NCBI GenBank assembly: GCA_946480835.1
Contig: CAMLLC010000001.1
Location: forward strand, 62,001-126,000
Direction: 5' to 3'
DNA length: 64,000 nucleotides
Origin: Entomomonas sp945283395
GTDB lineage: Bacteria; Pseudomonadota; Gammaproteobacteria; Pseudomonadales; Pseudomonadaceae
In this document: positions 44,060-53,448 of the stretch, piece by piece
Position numbering within the stretch: the first letter of the stretch is position 1
Layout of the letters: each line of letters opens with the position of its first letter
Made by a program: the position numbers and the translations under genes
The notes under the pieces: model-generated
Told to the model about the DNA's origin: nothing
Seen by the model: the letters and a program-made list of their open reading frames with translations, nothing else
Database searches by the model: none

Positions 44060-46300
44060 ATGGTACAAGTTAAAGCACACCAATCTATTAATGAAGATGG
44101 TAGTATTAATTTAGACGCGTGGCTAGAACACATCAATTCAATGGTTCCAGGATTAGATATCATAGCCTTACGAAAAGCCTGTGAATTTGTGTCTACTATT
44201 GCAGCTAAAAGCACGCCCTCGCACAATGGATGGGGGGAAGGTATCTCTTGTTTCGATATAGGACTAGATATTGCAGAAATTCTTGCAGATTTAAATTTAG
44301 ATCAAGATACTTTAACTGCTGCTGTTATTTATCGTGCTGTACGTGAAGGTTACGTCTCGCTAAGTGAAGTTTCAGAAAAATTTGGTAAAGTTGTAGCTAA
44401 GCTTATCGAAGGGGTATTACGGATGGCGGCTATTAGCTTAGCTAATAATCCCAACGAGTCTACTATGCTAAGCTCACAAACACAAGTAGAAAATTTACGT
44501 AAAATGTTAGTGGCCATGATAGATGATGTACGTGTAGCCCTAATTAAATTAGCTGAACGAACCTGCGCTATTAGAGCCGCTAAAAACTCCAGTCAAGAAA
44601 GAAAAATTCGGGTAGCCCATGAGGTTGCAGATATTTATGCTCCCCTCGCCCACCGTTTAGGTATCGGTCATATAAAATGGGAGCTCGAAGATTTATCTTT
44701 TAGGTATTTAGAGCCTGAACAATATAAGCAAATAGCTGGATTACTTCATGAGCGCCGCTTAGATAGGGAACAGTATATTGCTGATGTTATGCAACAACTT
44801 AAAGAAAAACTAACTGCTGCTAACATTAAAGCAGATATCAGCGGCAGAGCTAAACATATCTATTCCATTTGGCGAAAAATGCAACGTAAAGGACTAAAGT
44901 TCAGCCAAATCTACGATGTAAGAGCTGTTAGAGTTTTAGTTCCTGAACTAGCTGACTGTTATACTACCCTAGGGATCGTTCACACTCTATGGCGACACAT
45001 TCCCAAAGAATTCGATGATTACATAGCTAATCCCAAAGAAAATGGCTATAGATCATTGCATACTGCTGTTATAGGCCCAGAAGGTAAAGTCCTAGAAGTA
45101 CAAATTCGTACTTATGCGATGCATGAAGAAGCAGAATTAGGTGTATGTGCTCACTGGCGTTATAAAGGAACAGATGTTAAAGGTAACTCAGACTATTATG
45201 AAGAAAAAATTGCTTGGTTAAGACAAGTGCTTGAATGGCAAGAAGAGTTAGGTGATGCCATGGGTATTGCTGATCAGCTACGAGTTGATACTGAGCCAGA
45301 TAGAGTCTATGTGTTTACTCCTGATGGGCACGCTATTGACCTACCTAAAGGAGCTACACCATTAGATTTTGCTTATAGAGTTCATACAGAAATAGGCCAT
45401 CATTGTCGCGGAGCAAAAATAGATGGCCGAATAGTTCCTTTAAACTATATACTTAAAACGGGTGAACAGGTTGAAATTATTACCAGTAAAGAGGGTGGCC
45501 CTAGTAGGGACTGGTTAAACTCTAATCTTGGCTATATCAATACTTCTAAAGCTCGTGCTAAGGTTATTCACTGGTTTAAATTACAAGATAGAGATCAAAA
45601 TGTAATGGCTGGTAAGGCCATACTAGAACGAGAGTTAGCACGGCTTGCTTTACGTATCAGTAATTTTGACAAATTAGCTGAAAAAGCCCATGTTAAAAAT
45701 TCAGAAGATTTATTTGCTGCACTAGGGGCTGGTGATTTACGGTTAAATCATATCCTTAACCTTGTCCATGAAATGGTAGAGCCAGCTTCTAATAATGAAC
45801 AATTAGAGCTTATACAACGTCGTCCTAATAAATTAGGTAATACTTCTGGAGAAATACAAATTCAGGGGGTAGGAAATTTAATGACTCAGATGGCTAACTG
45901 CTGCCATCCACTTCCAGGCGATCCGGTTATTGGCTACATTACCGTCGGCCGTGGGGTAACTATCCATCGTCAAGATTGCCCTAATGTTCTACAATTAGGC
46001 TCCCGCGAGCCAGAACGAATGATTCAAGTAGATTGGGGCCCTACCCCAATGAAAACTTATCCTGTAGATATTCATATTCAAGCCTATGATAGATCTGGTT
46101 TATTACGAGACGTATCACAACTATTACTTAACGATAAAATAAATGTATTAGCGGTAAATACCTTAACTAATAAAGAAGATAATACTGCCACCATGAAGTT
46201 AACTATTGAAATTCCGGGATTAGATGCTTTGGGTAGGTTATTAAGCCGTATTTCTCAGCTACCTAATATAATAGAAGTACGTAGAAGCCCAAATAACTAA
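44060..46300 (+). CDS. relA: GTP pyrophosphokinase RelA
   Basis: A 746-residue RelA protein. The hydrolase domain is degenerate: where SpoT has HDxxED this reads VIYRAVREGYVS, so it should only synthesise (p)ppGpp. The synthetase domain has ISGRAKHIYSIWRKMQRKG, YDVRAVRVLV and NPKENGYRSLHTAVIG. TGS domain: RVYVFTPDGHAIDLPKGATPLDFAYRVHTE. Zinc-finger-like CCHPLPGDPVIGYIT and a C-terminal ACT domain follow. It responds to uncharged tRNA on the ribosome. mazG, which usually follows in Pseudomonas, is absent. Confidence 0.97.
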   Translation: MVQVKAHQSINEDGSINLDAWLEHINSMVPGLDIIALRKACEFVSTIAAKSTPSHNGWGEGISCFDIGLDIAEILADLNLDQDTLTAAVIYRAVREGYVSLSEVSEKFGKVVAKLIEGVLRMAAISLANNPNESTMLSSQTQVENLRKMLVAMIDDVRVALIKLAERTCAIRAAKNSSQERKIRVAHEVADIYAPLAHRLGIGHIKWELEDLSFRYLEPEQYKQIAGLLHERRLDREQYIADVMQQLKEKLTAANIKADISGRAKHIYSIWRKMQRKGLKFSQIYDVRAVRVLVPELADCYTTLGIVHTLWRHIPKEFDDYIANPKENGYRSLHTAVIGPEGKVLEVQIRTYAMHEEAELGVCAHWRYKGTDVKGNSDYYEEKIAWLRQVLEWQEELGDAMGIADQLRVDTEPDRVYVFTPDGHAIDLPKGATPLDFAYRVHTEIGHHCRGAKIDGRIVPLNYILKTGEQVEIITSKEGGPSRDWLNSNLGYINTSKARAKVIHWFKLQDRDQNVMAGKAILERELARLALRISNFDKLAEKAHVKNSEDLFAALGAGDLRLNHILNLVHEMVEPASNNEQLELIQRRPNKLGNTSGEIQIQGVGNLMTQMANCCHPLPGDPVIGYITVGRGVTIHRQDCPNVLQLGSREPERMIQVDWGPTPMKTYPVDIHIQAYDRSGLLRDVSQLLLNDKINVLAVNTLTNKEDNTATMKLTIEIPGLDALGRLLSRISQLPNIIEVRRSPNN

Positions 46301-46651
46301 TAGCTAACATTAACAACATACTATTGAGAAATTAGATTAACTTGTCTAGTACATGAACAAATTTGTGAAACAAATAAAAAGTCTAACTTTCTAATATTAC
46401 GACTAAATATATTACAATCGCGAATATTATATACTCACCTAAATTAAGAATGGCCAGATACTAAAGCCATTCACCTTTTATTATTAGCAATATAATGTAC
46501 TGTTTCTTGTTAGCTAACAAGGAGAGTATCTCTATATTGTTCCTAACCTCTTGCAATAAAGCCTAAATAAAGGAAGTACACACTTTGTCTTATAGATAAA
46601 TCAACTTAACTAGGTAAAATCTATAATATACCAAATATCAGAGGATAAATT
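46301..46651. other. intergenic region after relA
   Basis: 351 AT-rich bases where mazG often sits in relatives. No coding remnant is recognisable. Likely promoter of the DUF4282 gene. Confidence 0.35.
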
Positions 46652-46912
46652 ATGTTAAAACATTTGCTAACTTTTGACAGCTTAATCACTCCCAAAATTA
46701 TTATCATTATTTATTGGTTTTGTATCTTATGCTCTATTTTGCTAGGCTTGTTATCAATCTTAAACGTGCTATCTATTGCATCAATAATTAGAGCTATCAT
46801 AATTATCATAGGTGGTATTTTAACTTCTCGTGTTTACTGCGAGTTAATTCTGGTTATTTTTAAAATTCATGATCAATTAAAATTAATTAATGAAAATACT
46901 AAACAGCAATAA
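46652..46912 (+). CDS. DUF4282 small membrane protein
   Basis: An 86-residue protein with two membrane helices. LTFDSLITPKIIIIIYWFCIL at the start is the DUF4282 signature (FDxxITPxII). The second helix (IIRAIIIIIGGILTSRVYCELILVIFKIHDQL) has the conserved RxYCE motif. The short polar tail is cytoplasmic. Function unknown. The AGAGGAT ribosome-binding site supports this start. Confidence 0.8.
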   Translation: MLKHLLTFDSLITPKIIIIIYWFCILCSILLGLLSILNVLSIASIIRAIIIIIGGILTSRVYCELILVIFKIHDQLKLINENTKQQ

Positions 46913-47119
46913 CAAGCTATATTCTTTATTGACTAATTACACGACGAATCATAATAGTACAAATACTTTGTACTATTATATTTCTTTATCTTTTATTACT
47001 GACAATTAACTATTAGGTATAGCCTTTAACATAATTTGATACAAAATGAATAAAAATTGATCTAATCACTTGTAAATCATCTCAATTCTAGTAAAAATAC
47101 TCAAGTAATTAAAAGCTTA
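46913..47119. other. intergenic region before the riboswitch
   Basis: About 200 bases with no gene; likely holds the promoter of the riboswitch-receptor transcript. With the riboswitch and leader this forms a 510-base gap. Confidence 0.4.
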
Positions 47120-47335
47120 AGGGTGTCTAACATAAAGATATGTTGGAATAATCGGGAAACAGATGAGAATTCTGTGCTGCCCCCGCAACGGTAAGTAAAT
47201 GTAAATCAAAATCAATTATGCCACTGCATCTGCTAATGTGGGAAGGGGGTTTTGAATGGGTTTAACCTAGTTTACCAGCCCGGAGACCGGCCTTTGAGTA
47301 TTACAGGAGGCTGCGGAAGGGCGGTATCTAGGTAA
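47120..47335 (+). ncRNA. cobalamin riboswitch
   Basis: All the conserved blocks of the AdoCbl class are in order: gggtgtctaa, gttggaataatcgggaaac, ctgtgctgcccccgcaacggtaa, then cacTGCatctgctaatgtgggaagg and the B12 box agcccggagaccggcc at 47277-47292, followed by aggaggctgcggaagggc. Edges are approximate. acctag (47265-47270) can pair with ctaggt (47328-47333), a candidate long-range contact. It controls the TonB receptor 90 bases downstream and should lower its expression when cobalamin is plentiful. Confidence 0.93.
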
Positions 47336-47381
47336 AAAAATCCTTATAGAGTTCATCTATTCATTTTTAAAAATCCTTCTG

Positions 47382-47410
47382 CCGACTAAATTAAAAAGTA
47401 TTTTTGTCGG
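47382..47410 (+). promoter_or_regulatory. possible ribosome-binding-site-sequestering hairpin
   Basis: ccgac (47382-47386) can pair with gtcgg (47406-47410), whose end overlaps the CGGAG ribosome-binding site of the receptor gene. This could be the riboswitch's translational expression platform. Five pairs only, so tentative. Confidence 0.35.
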
Positions 47411-47422
47411 AGTAAATTTACC

Positions 47423-49579
47423 ATGTTTAATGGTTGTTCCAATCTAAATAATTATCACCTAAACTCATTATACTTATCTTGCTGCTTTATCATGAGTAGC
47501 TTTTCTTTTTCAGTTTATGCTGAACAGTCAAATAAAAAAGATACGATAGAGTTACCTTCATTAACAATAGAATCTCATGCCATTTCTCCTTATGGTTTAC
47601 AATTAAAAGAACAAGCTACCACAGGTTCACGTTTAGGACTTACTCCTATGCAAACACCTGCTAATATTGAAGTTATTACCGGTGAAACAATCGAAGCAAG
47701 AGGTGATCTAACTGTCCGTGAAGCAGTGGTACGAGCTACCGGTATTACCTCAAACCCTACCTCTGGAAACGGCGGAACATCCCTTGTAGCAAGGGGCTTT
47801 GCTGGTCATTCATCGGTCATGCAACTCTATGACGGTACAAGACTATTTACCGCTTTAGGAACAGTAACTTTTCCATTTGACACTTGGACCATAGACAGAA
47901 TAGAGATTTTACATGGGCCTTCATCAGTACTCTATGGTGAAGGTGCTATTGGCGGAGCTATCAATGTTATTCCTAAAAAGCCAACCCAAGGGGCTATTAA
48001 AAATAAAGCTCGTTTTACCGTAGGCAGTTTTGATACTTACCGTGCAGCCTATAGCAGTAGTGGTGGCTTAAACGATAAACTATCCTATGTTGGTAATTTA
48101 CATAGTGGTAAATCTAACGGCTGGATGCATCGCGGTGACACTGAATATACAATGTTTTCCGGAGCATTAAAATTAGAGCCAACTATTGATTTTAATATGA
48201 CTTTATTTTATGATTTTGGTCATCAAAATCCTTCTATTTACGCAGGAACTCCCCTTGTTAATAACAGAATAAAACAATCTATTCGTAAAAATAATTATCG
48301 TATAGATGGTGCCAAACTAGATTATAAAGACACTTGGATTAGACTTAATTCAGAATGGACGCCTACCGATAAAATGACTATTCGCAATAATCTTTATTAT
48401 TTAGAAAGTAAACGTCATTGGAAAAATGCCGAACAATATAACTGGAATTCTAAAACAAGTTTACTAGACATAAAGGGCTATTATGAAATTCTCCACGATC
48501 AGAAACAAATAGGCAATCGCTTCGATGTTACCTTTGATAATCATCTAGCTAATTTAAAAAATAAAACAACACTAGGTTTTGATGTAAACCGCATAGATTT
48601 CTCAGTAGATAATAACTCCCCTTATACAGCTAAAGGGCCTTCTGTTTCAATTCATGATACTCATGTTGGTGGCTGGAGAACTACCAATCCTACTCGGATT
48701 AATGCTAAAACAGTCACTAAGCAAGGTTCTTTATTTATGGAGGATCAACTATATCTTTTGGAAAACTGGTCTGTTTTAGGTGGAATTCGTTATGATCATT
48801 TTGATTTACAACGTAATAATAAAAGAGCTCCCAATACTTCATGGACAAGTAATCTGCATAAAGCTACTTGGCGTTTAGGAACAGTTTATCAATTTACTCC
48901 AGATTTTTCTTTATACGGGCAATACGCTACTGCTGCTGATCCCCTATCAGCAGTTGTAACTACTTCAGATGCTCAAAAAGATTTTGGCCTAACAAAAGCT
49001 AAACAGTATGAAGTAGGCATGAAGCAATTACTATGGAATCAGAAAGCGGAATGGACATTAGCGCTATATAAAATAGAAAAAAACAATTTATTAAGTTATG
49101 ACGATGTAACAAAAACTAGTACCCCAGTAGGTAAACAATCATCTGAAGGTATTGAACTTGCTTTTGCTGTACAACTTCTACCTACCGTAAGAGTTGATGC
49201 AAATGGTACGGTGCTAAAAGCACGTTATAATAAATTTGATGAAAAAGGAATATCTAGAAGGGGGAATGTACCTAGCAGCACTCCAGAGAAAGCAGCCAAT
49301 GCTTGGCTGAGTTGTGAGTTTATACCTGATTGGACAGTTCGGCCAGGTTTACGCTATGTAGGAAGACGTTTCAATGATCCTGCTAATGACGTTAAAATTC
49401 CTAGCTTTACCGTGTGGGATGCCTCATTAGATTGGAAAATGAATAAAAACATTACTTGGAGTTTACATGGTTATAATCTCACTGACAAAATCTATGCAGA
49501 AGCAGCTTATAACAGTGGAAAACAATGGGTACTAGGCAAACCAAGATCAGTTGAATTAGCTTTAGATATTAACTTTTAA
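47423..49579 (+). CDS. TonB-dependent outer-membrane receptor under B12 riboswitch control
   Basis: A 718-residue receptor. Signal peptide about residues 1-33 (ending SFSVYA). Plug domain: MQTPANIEVITGETIEARGDLTVREAV, then RGFAGHSSVMQLYDGTRLF and RIEILHGPSSVLYGEGAIGGAINVIPKKP. The 22-strand barrel ends VELALDINF with the terminal aromatic. By sequence it looks more like siderophore (FhuE/FpvA-type) receptors than BtuB. The cobalamin riboswitch and the convergent btuDFC-like importer argue that it takes up a corrinoid. Either a B12 receptor from the siderophore-like branch or a cobalt/corrinoid-complex receptor is possible. CGGAG ribosome-binding site. Confidence 0.88.
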   Translation: MFNGCSNLNNYHLNSLYLSCCFIMSSFSFSVYAEQSNKKDTIELPSLTIESHAISPYGLQLKEQATTGSRLGLTPMQTPANIEVITGETIEARGDLTVREAVVRATGITSNPTSGNGGTSLVARGFAGHSSVMQLYDGTRLFTALGTVTFPFDTWTIDRIEILHGPSSVLYGEGAIGGAINVIPKKPTQGAIKNKARFTVGSFDTYRAAYSSSGGLNDKLSYVGNLHSGKSNGWMHRGDTEYTMFSGALKLEPTIDFNMTLFYDFGHQNPSIYAGTPLVNNRIKQSIRKNNYRIDGAKLDYKDTWIRLNSEWTPTDKMTIRNNLYYLESKRHWKNAEQYNWNSKTSLLDIKGYYEILHDQKQIGNRFDVTFDNHLANLKNKTTLGFDVNRIDFSVDNNSPYTAKGPSVSIHDTHVGGWRTTNPTRINAKTVTKQGSLFMEDQLYLLENWSVLGGIRYDHFDLQRNNKRAPNTSWTSNLHKATWRLGTVYQFTPDFSLYGQYATAADPLSAVVTTSDAQKDFGLTKAKQYEVGMKQLLWNQKAEWTLALYKIEKNNLLSYDDVTKTSTPVGKQSSEGIELAFAVQLLPTVRVDANGTVLKARYNKFDEKGISRRGNVPSSTPEKAANAWLSCEFIPDWTVRPGLRYVGRRFNDPANDVKIPSFTVWDASLDWKMNKNITWSLHGYNLTDKIYAEAAYNSGKQWVLGKPRSVELALDINF

Positions 49580-49588
49580 TAGAAAATT

Positions 49589-49618
49589 ACCTCTGATTTT
49601 TTGCTAAAAATCAGAGGT
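49589..49618. terminator. bidirectional terminator between receptor and permease genes
   Basis: A 13-base perfect stem with a TGCT loop (49589-49601 with 49606-49618) placed between two convergent genes. One of the strongest hairpins in the window. Confidence 0.8.
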
Positions 49619-49631
49619 GCAAACTTTAAGT

Positions 49632-50657
49632 TTAATGAGCTCGAAAAACTAGACATAATACGAAAATAGCACCAATAGCGGCAGTAACAATGCCTAAAGG
49701 CAATTCTTGGGGCGCTAACACTAATCTACAAATTAAATCGCCCAATAACATTAATAAACTACCTACCATTGCAACAGCTGGAATAAAATATAAATGACGA
49801 ACCCCTGTTAACGGACGGACTAAATGAGGAACCATAAGCCCAATAAAACCAATAATCCCAGTAAGTGAAACAATAGTAGAAGTAGTAAGCGCACACATTA
49901 AAAAAATTAACGTGCGCAATTTGGCTACGTTAATACCTAAAGACGAGGCTGTTTCTTCTCCGGCTAACAAAGCATCTAAAGATAAATGATTAAAGCCCCA
50001 AAAGCCTATTAGTAATAGAACGCCTATAAAAGGTATGAAAATATTTCCCCATTCAGCACGCCCTAAACTACCTAGCGACCAAAAGAGTACTGTATTAGCC
50101 GTATTCTGATCCCCTAAAAATATCAAATAATTAGTAATAGCTCCTAATAAAAAAGAAATAGCTAACCCACAAATAACTAGTTTATCCACACCCTTATGAC
50201 TCTGTAACTGATATAAACAACTGACTGTAAGAGCAGCAAATATTCCTCCCATAAACGAAGCTAACGGCAGCAGCCAAGAACCTAACACTCCTCCCCAACA
50301 GACGATAACAAATACTGCTCCCATAGCCGCACCAGCAGACAAACCAAATAAAAAGGGATCAGCCAAATCATTACGAGTAACAGTCTGTAGCATAGCACCT
50401 ACCATTGCCAGACCTGCTCCAACAATAATAGCTAACAATGCACGAGGTATACGTAGCTCAAGAATAATCGCCCGAATCACTTCAAACCTATTGGCACTAC
50501 TTTCAGGAGATCCTAGTTGAAAAACAGCTAATACATCTTTTAAGGGAATCTGAACTGTTCCCCAAATAACACTTAATAACACTAGCAAAACCATTAATAC
50601 AAAACCAATTATAAGAATAATCATTAAACGGCGAAAAGGGTTAAATAACAAATTCAT
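49632..50657 (-). CDS. BtuC/FecCD-type ABC permease
   Basis: A 341-residue inner-membrane permease with about ten helices. Family motifs are LRIPRALLAIIVGAGLAMVGAMLQTVTRNDLADPFLFGLSAGAAMGAV and, near the end, GIIGFIGLMVPHLVRPLTGVRH (the coupling helix to the ATPase). It belongs to the iron-siderophore/cobalamin importer group. It overlaps the binding-protein gene by 4 bases. Opposite the riboswitch-controlled receptor, it most likely imports cobalamin; iron-siderophore is the alternative. Confidence 0.88.
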   Translation of the reverse strand: MNLLFNPFRRLMIILIIGFVLMVLLVLLSVIWGTVQIPLKDVLAVFQLGSPESSANRFEVIRAIILELRIPRALLAIIVGAGLAMVGAMLQTVTRNDLADPFLFGLSAGAAMGAVFVIVCWGGVLGSWLLPLASFMGGIFAALTVSCLYQLQSHKGVDKLVICGLAISFLLGAITNYLIFLGDQNTANTVLFWSLGSLGRAEWGNIFIPFIGVLLLIGFWGFNHLSLDALLAGEETASSLGINVAKLRTLIFLMCALTTSTIVSLTGIIGFIGLMVPHLVRPLTGVRHLYFIPAVAMVGSLLMLLGDLICRLVLAPQELPLGIVTAAIGAIFVLCLVFRAH

Positions 50658-51592
50658 GGCTGTCTAATTCCTTCTGCTATTTTCTCAATACCCTCAATAT
50701 TAGAAGGACTGGGAGTAACTTCTAAATAATTTAATACCACATAACGCTTATTTCTTACTGCTGGAGTTAATTTCATCAATGGATGGTTTTCTAAAAAATT
50801 TTGTGAGTCTTTTACATGATCACGGCTCATATAATCAATTAAAATAATCAATTCAGGCTCTCTAATAGCAACAACCTCCCAAGAAACTCGGCCCCAATTA
50901 ATAGCTAAATCATCCATAATATTGTTACTGCCTAAAGATGCTATCATAGCAGTGAGTATTGAACAACGTCCTGCTGTTAACGCTTTATCTTGACCAGAAT
51001 CGTACACAAATACGCGTAAAGGTTTTTGTCTAATAAGGGAATGGCCCAATGCTTTTATTTTTTGTTGCCATTGCTGTACTAGTTTTGCTGCTACTAGCTG
51101 TTTATCAAAAATAATACCTAATCTTATCATATCATCATATAAATAATTCATTGTTGCATGATTATATTTAGCCTGATTAATTCTTATACAGCTTTCTGAT
51201 AATATCAGCGTATTAATCCCATATTTTCTTAAGTTCGCTGGGGTAACTGCACCTCCTAAGTTCATACCATAACCCCAACCTGAAAAAAATAAATCAGGTT
51301 GGTTAATTAAGATAGTTTCCAGAGGCGCATATCTATTAGCTAAAACAGGAATATCGCCTTGCTGTTGCTCAAATTGCTTAGTTCGCTTATTCCTACCAGC
51401 TACTCCTGTGATACCAATAATACTAGTCTGTAGATGCAAAGCAAAAGCCATCTCAGTTATATTTACATCATGGGTAATCATCCGCACAGGTTTTTTACTA
51501 ATCACCAATGGCTGCCCACAATTATCAACTGTTACAGGATAGGCCCTCACATAGCTTGATAACAGCACTAATAAAATAAGTAATTTTTGCAT
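50654..51592 (-). CDS. periplasmic corrinoid/iron-complex binding protein
   Basis: A 312-residue protein with a signal peptide (MQKLLILLVLLSSYVRA, 1-17) and the class III periplasmic-binding fold used for cobalamin and siderophores. Landmarks: VTVDNCGQPLVISKKPVRMITHDVNITEMAFAL, PLETILINQPDLFFSGWGYGMNL and VAIREPELIILIDY. The WGYG segment could contact a corrin or siderophore. It sits 3 bases after the ATPase gene and overlaps the permease gene by 4, so the three form one operon (ATPase, binding protein, permease). Confidence 0.85.
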   Translation of the reverse strand: MQKLLILLVLLSSYVRAYPVTVDNCGQPLVISKKPVRMITHDVNITEMAFALHLQTSIIGITGVAGRNKRTKQFEQQQGDIPVLANRYAPLETILINQPDLFFSGWGYGMNLGGAVTPANLRKYGINTLILSESCIRINQAKYNHATMNYLYDDMIRLGIIFDKQLVAAKLVQQWQQKIKALGHSLIRQKPLRVFVYDSGQDKALTAGRCSILTAMIASLGSNNIMDDLAINWGRVSWEVVAIREPELIILIDYMSRDHVKDSQNFLENHPLMKLTPAVRNKRYVVLNYLEVTPSPSNIEGIEKIAEGIRQP

Positions 51593-51595
51593 TAG

Positions 51596-52354
51596 CTAAG
51601 CGCAAGGCTCAAAAGCAATAAAAGGTTTGCCTGTTTTAGGATGAGAAAAAGTAAAACAACTCATCCCAAATACCTTATTAAGCAGACTATTTGTCAATAC
51701 CTCATCAATAGAACCATCTGCAACTATAGCGCCATGATTCATAACTATTAGCCGTTGAGCAAAAGCAGGTATTAACGAAAAATCATGTAAAATAGTTACA
51801 GTTGTTATTTGTTGTTGTTTAACTGTTTGTAAAATATCACTTCGTGCTCTAGGATCTAAGTGATTGGTTGGTTCATCCAACATCAACATCTTAGGTTGCT
51901 GGGCTAAAGCTCTAGCTATAATGACCCGCTGGGTTTGCCCACCTGATAACGTTGCAATAGAAAGATCAGCTAACGACTGCAAGTTAGTTTGTAATAGGGC
52001 ATTATCAATAATTTGCTTTTGTTGTTGCTGAGTATGATAACCTCGGTATGGAATTTGACCTAACGCGACATAATCTCTCACTCGTAATCGCATATCCATA
52101 TTATCTGACTGTGAAACTACTGCAATAGCCCTAGCTAACTGTCGTGACGATAAGGTTTCATAGGCAACACCATCTAACAATAAATTTTTATATAGATAAG
52201 GAAAACGTCCGGCTAATGCACGTAACAAAGTGGTTTTACCACTACCATTAGGACCAATAATAACAGTGCGCTGATTGGGCTTAATAGTTAGTGATACTCC
52301 CTTAAGTATAATCTTCTTACCAAATTGAACAGTAAGATTGCGAGCCTCAAGCAT
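51596..52354 (-). CDS. ABC transporter ATP-binding protein (BtuD/FecE type)
   Basis: A 252-residue ATPase. Walker A: IGPNGSGKTTLLRAL. Q-loop: VVSQSDNMDMRLRVRDYVALGQIPYRG, typical of the siderophore/B12 group. Signature: LSGGQTQRVIIARALAQQ. Walker B: KMLMLDEPTNHLDPRARSDIL. H-loop: TVTILHDFSLI. It drives the adjacent binding-protein/permease importer. I see no second cobalamin riboswitch upstream, so regulation may differ from that of the receptor. Confidence 0.92.
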   Translation of the reverse strand: MLEARNLTVQFGKKIILKGVSLTIKPNQRTVIIGPNGSGKTTLLRALAGRFPYLYKNLLLDGVAYETLSSRQLARAIAVVSQSDNMDMRLRVRDYVALGQIPYRGYHTQQQQKQIIDNALLQTNLQSLADLSIATLSGGQTQRVIIARALAQQPKMLMLDEPTNHLDPRARSDILQTVKQQQITTVTILHDFSLIPAFAQRLIVMNHGAIVADGSIDEVLTNSLLNKVFGMSCFTFSHPKTGKPFIAFEPCA

Positions 52355-52860
52355 TAAAATATCTTATTTATGAAAATTCTCAATTAAAGAAAATATTATA
52401 ATAAATATAAAACAATTTGCTTATAAATAGCTAGATTATTTACAAAAATATAATACATTCTAAAAAGCAACTGTTAATTAATAGTTAATCTTGCCATTTT
52501 CAATAATTAACAATGCCCTATGAGAGCCTTTTAGGCAAAATAGGGTAAAATAACTTCGCCAGTGGAAGTTACGACCCTCACACTACAAGCTTGATCATCC
52601 TGTTTTTTCTGTTCTAAAGCAGCCATTTGTTGATCATTTAGAATAAGCTACCTTACTCTCTAATGCTTTCAGAGGCATCTTATAATTTTCTCAATTATCT
52701 CTTAACCATACAAAACAAACACCACCACCTGAAACAAAAACACCTTGTTTCCTTAACTCATTACTGGCTCGGTGCTGGCCATCAGCAGGAATTCTATAGC
52801 ATTAGTCAGTACTGTCTTCTCTGCTGTTTCAGCCACTCTCTTGTTTAAATTAGTGGCTCC
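52355..52860 (-). pseudogene. decayed coding DNA upstream of the importer operon
   Basis: 506 bases with no intact gene. Minus-strand fragments in several frames read NKRVAETAEKTVLTNAIEF, GVFVSGGGVCFVWLRDN and DQQMAALEQKKQDDQACSVR, the last ending GEVILPYFA with a stop. They probably are the wreck of one or two genes between the toroid fragment and the importer operon. The family is not recognised. The last 130 bases hold the importer promoter. Confidence 0.4.
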
Positions 52861-53448
52861 TCAACTTTTTGCAATCAATGAATCTATATCGCCTTGTTCT
52901 ACAACTTGTTGATAATGATAAAAGGTATCTCTTGATACGCCCACTACATGCTGTTGAGACACAATCCATGTAATGGCTCTATTAGCTTCGCTACTTCTAG
53001 CTTGCCCATCAGCAGCTAACGCTTTCAAAGCCCAAGCAGTATCTAATGTAAAACTATCAAAACCTTGTATAAAACCAAATCCCCCATTTTGGTTCTGATA
53101 TGTTTTAAGTTGAAGAACTAAGCTACTATTATCATTTTCTTGCTCGGCATTAGCTATAATACGACGTGCGATGAATTCTGTATTCTCATCAGAAGACATA
53201 TTTAAAAAAGTAAGTGCTTTAGCTTGAGACTTGTCAAAAATTAATTCTAAAGCATGAAATGTACTTAAGGCTTCACTGGTAGACTGCTCAGGTGATACAA
53301 GGTCATTAACTGTTGTGTAAGCACCATTATTATTTTGTTGATTCTTTATCCAAGAGATACTTTTTTTAACTTTTATCTCGTCTAAGATAATATTTTTTTT
53401 AGTTGTGTATAGCTCATCTATAACCTCTGTAATAGAAATGGTAAACAA
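52861..53448 (-). pseudogene. alpha/alpha-toroid (prenyltransferase-repeat) protein fragment
   Basis: A 195-codon frame from a TTG at 53448 with no ATG start and no clean signal peptide (the upstream frame is hydrophobic but lacks a start before a TAA). It carries repeats of the prenyltransferase/squalene-cyclase toroid type: ISWIKNQQNNNGAYTTV, STSEALSTFHALELI, LKTYQNQNGGFGFIQGFDSFTLDTAWALKAL. Eukaryotic B12 carriers (intrinsic factor, transcobalamin) use the same fold, and the fragment lies upstream of a B12-type importer on the same strand. A link to corrinoid binding is speculative. It is short for the family and probably a remnant. Confidence 0.5.
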
